Program-made: the position numbers and the translations under genes
Part shown: piece after piece, positions 22,565-23,286 of the stretch
Layout of the letters: every line of letters starts with the position of its first letter
Position numbering within the stretch: the stretch's first letter is position 1
Notes under the pieces: generated by a model
Seen by the model: the letters and a program-made list of their open reading frames with translations, nothing else
The model's database searches: none
Told to the model about the DNA's origin: nothing
Assembly: GCA_910587465.1 (NCBI GenBank)
Contig: CAJUMS010000043.1
Location: 1-23,286, forward strand
Origin: an uncultured Oscillospiraceae bacterium
GTDB lineage: Bacteria; Bacillota; Clostridia; Oscillospirales; Ruminococcaceae
Direction: 5' to 3'
Length of the DNA: 23,286 nucleotides

Positions 22565-22663
22565 GACTGCTGTCGATTATTGTGCTATAATCATTATAAC
22601 AAAGTAATTTCAGTCAATCAATCGGCGCTTTTAGTCTGCGGTAAATTATTAGACTGTTGTCGA
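22565..22663. repeat. direct repeat GACTGYTGTCGA between glgB and tetR
   Basis: GACTGCTGTCGA (22565-22576) and GACTGTTGTCGA (22652-22663) differ at one base in twelve and lie 87 bp apart. One is in the glgB leader, the other just before the tetR ribosome binding site. They could be regulator binding sites; TetR-family operators are usually palindromic, which these are not, so this is uncertain. Confidence 0.55.
22593..22621 (-). promoter_or_regulatory. promoter of glgB
   Basis: On the minus strand, TTGATT (22616-22621) and consensus TATAAT (22593-22598) are 17 bp apart. An inverted repeat, TTGACTG (22563-22569) with CAGTCAA (22611-22617), brackets the -10 and overlaps the -35. Confidence 0.72.
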
Positions 22664-22688
22664 AAATTATCTATTTTTAGGAGGAATT

Positions 22689-23222
22689 ATGGATCTGAGG
22701 GTCAAGAAAACAAAAAACAGTATTATCAACGCGTTCTTGAAATTACGCGCTAAGAAATCGCTCGAACGTATTACCGTAAAGGAGTTGTCCGACCTCGCCG
22801 AGATCAACAAGGCGACGTTCTATCTGCATTATAAAGATATCTACGATCTGTCCGAGACGCTTGAAAACGAGCTTTTCGAGCGGGTATTCAACAATATTGA
22901 GCACCCGAACTCCGCGCTCTCCGACCCCAAGTTGTTTATACGTGAGCTTGTCGAGGGGTTTATTTCCAACAAGTCGCTTATTGATATTATTTTCGGTAAA
23001 GACCGCCGCAATATTCTTGCGGACAAATTCGAGGCGGAGGTGCGGAAATTTATTTTCGAGCAGTATCCGCAGTATAAAGATGTTCCCGAGCTTAACATCA
23101 CGCTTACCTATATTATAAAGGGCGGCTATTATGCCTATGTCGAGAACTCCGAATATGATACGGATAAAGTGATAACCGCTATCGGAAAAATTGCGGAGGG
23201 TATAGTGGCGAAATTAAAGTAA
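22689..23222 (+). CDS. TetR-family transcriptional regulator
   Basis: A 177-residue regulator. The N-terminal DNA-binding domain has RVKKTKNSIINAFLKL, then KSLERITVKELSDLAEINKA and TFYLHYKDIYDLSE, the TetR helix-turn-helix ending in the usual TFYxHYKD. The helical C-terminal domain (about 70-177) with FIRELVEGF and YIIKGGYYAYVE is of the short type common in Firmicutes DhaS-like regulators; its ligand is unknown. AGGAGG lies five bases before the ATG. It diverges from glgB and may control it through the intergenic repeats, but no evidence beyond position supports that. No hairpin terminator follows. Confidence 0.93.
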   Translation: MDLRVKKTKNSIINAFLKLRAKKSLERITVKELSDLAEINKATFYLHYKDIYDLSETLENELFERVFNNIEHPNSALSDPKLFIRELVEGFISNKSLIDIIFGKDRRNILADKFEAEVRKFIFEQYPQYKDVPELNITLTYIIKGGYYAYVENSEYDTDKVITAIGKIAEGIVAKLK

Positions 23223-23254
23223 ATTTTGATATAAGGCAACACCGCACAAACCTG

Positions 23255-23283
23255 TTGCAAATTGGTGAAAAATAAGGTATAAT
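23255..23283 (+). promoter_or_regulatory. promoter of a gene beyond the right edge
   Basis: TTGCAA (23255-23260) and consensus TATAAT (23278-23283) are 17 bp apart. The gene it drives is outside the window. Confidence 0.65.
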
Positions 23284-23286
23284 AAA

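Noticed and set aside
21399..22607. 402-codon open frame on the plus strand
   Set aside because: It is antisense to glgB with its complete catalytic residues and even runs through the glgB promoter; it is a shadow.
23230..23252. end of a mobile element or dispersed repeat (AAGGCAACACCGCACAAA)
   Set aside because: The sequence looks like a possible element end, but no partner repeat or transposase lies in the window, so it cannot be supported.

Overview
The window looks like the chromosome of a motile, anaerobic, mid-GC Clostridia member, probably of the Ruminococcaceae/Oscillospiraceae type. The signs are AGGAGG-type ribosome binding sites, AT-rich intergenic DNA with sigma-A-like promoters, RNase Y, MoxR/DUF58, lipoproteins, a preQ1-I riboswitch, a complete cheAWRB operon and an [FeFe]-hydrogenase-like protein. 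Nothing identifies a species. There are no rRNA or tRNA genes, CRISPR arrays, transposases or clear prophage genes.

Layout: 1-325 is an AT-rich gene-free stretch ending in the terminator of a minus-strand chemotaxis operon, cheA-cheW-cheR-cheB (5063 down to 326). Diverging from cheA is a plus-strand pair: a 751-residue protein that I read tentatively as FliK/YlqG-like, and a 103-residue FlhB C-terminal-domain-like protein without the NPTH cleavage motif. Minus-strand accessory genes follow: a Ser/Thr-rich lipoprotein, an AraC/GyrI-like regulator and a GNAT acetyltransferase. A plus-strand queT transporter gene comes next, with a preQ1-I riboswitch overlapping its ribosome binding site.

The region 11066-16667 is all minus strand: rny (RNase Y), a 640-residue [FeFe]-hydrogenase-like/chemoreceptor fusion, a four-cysteine DUF5131-family protein and a second lipoprotein. 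A 614-bp intergenic region carries a second, distal rny-directed promoter and the promoter of a plus-strand moxR-DUF58-small-protein operon. The right part holds a SLOG-like gene divergent from two small XRE-type regulators across a palindrome, then a glycogen branching enzyme gene (glgB) divergent from a tetR gene. The last bases carry a promoter for a gene outside the window.

How the genes relate: CheA/CheW form the kinase core of chemoreceptor arrays, CheR/CheB adapt the receptors, and the FlhB-like/FliK-like pair belongs with flagellar export. The soluble hydrogenase-chemoreceptor fusion, 8 kb away, is a plausible input to that pathway: it keeps the H-cluster ligand cysteines, has a proline at the proton-relay cysteine position, carries further FeS motifs and ends in an MCP signalling hairpin. 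I infer that it senses H2 or redox state and reports to CheA/CheW. It is the most interesting object here.
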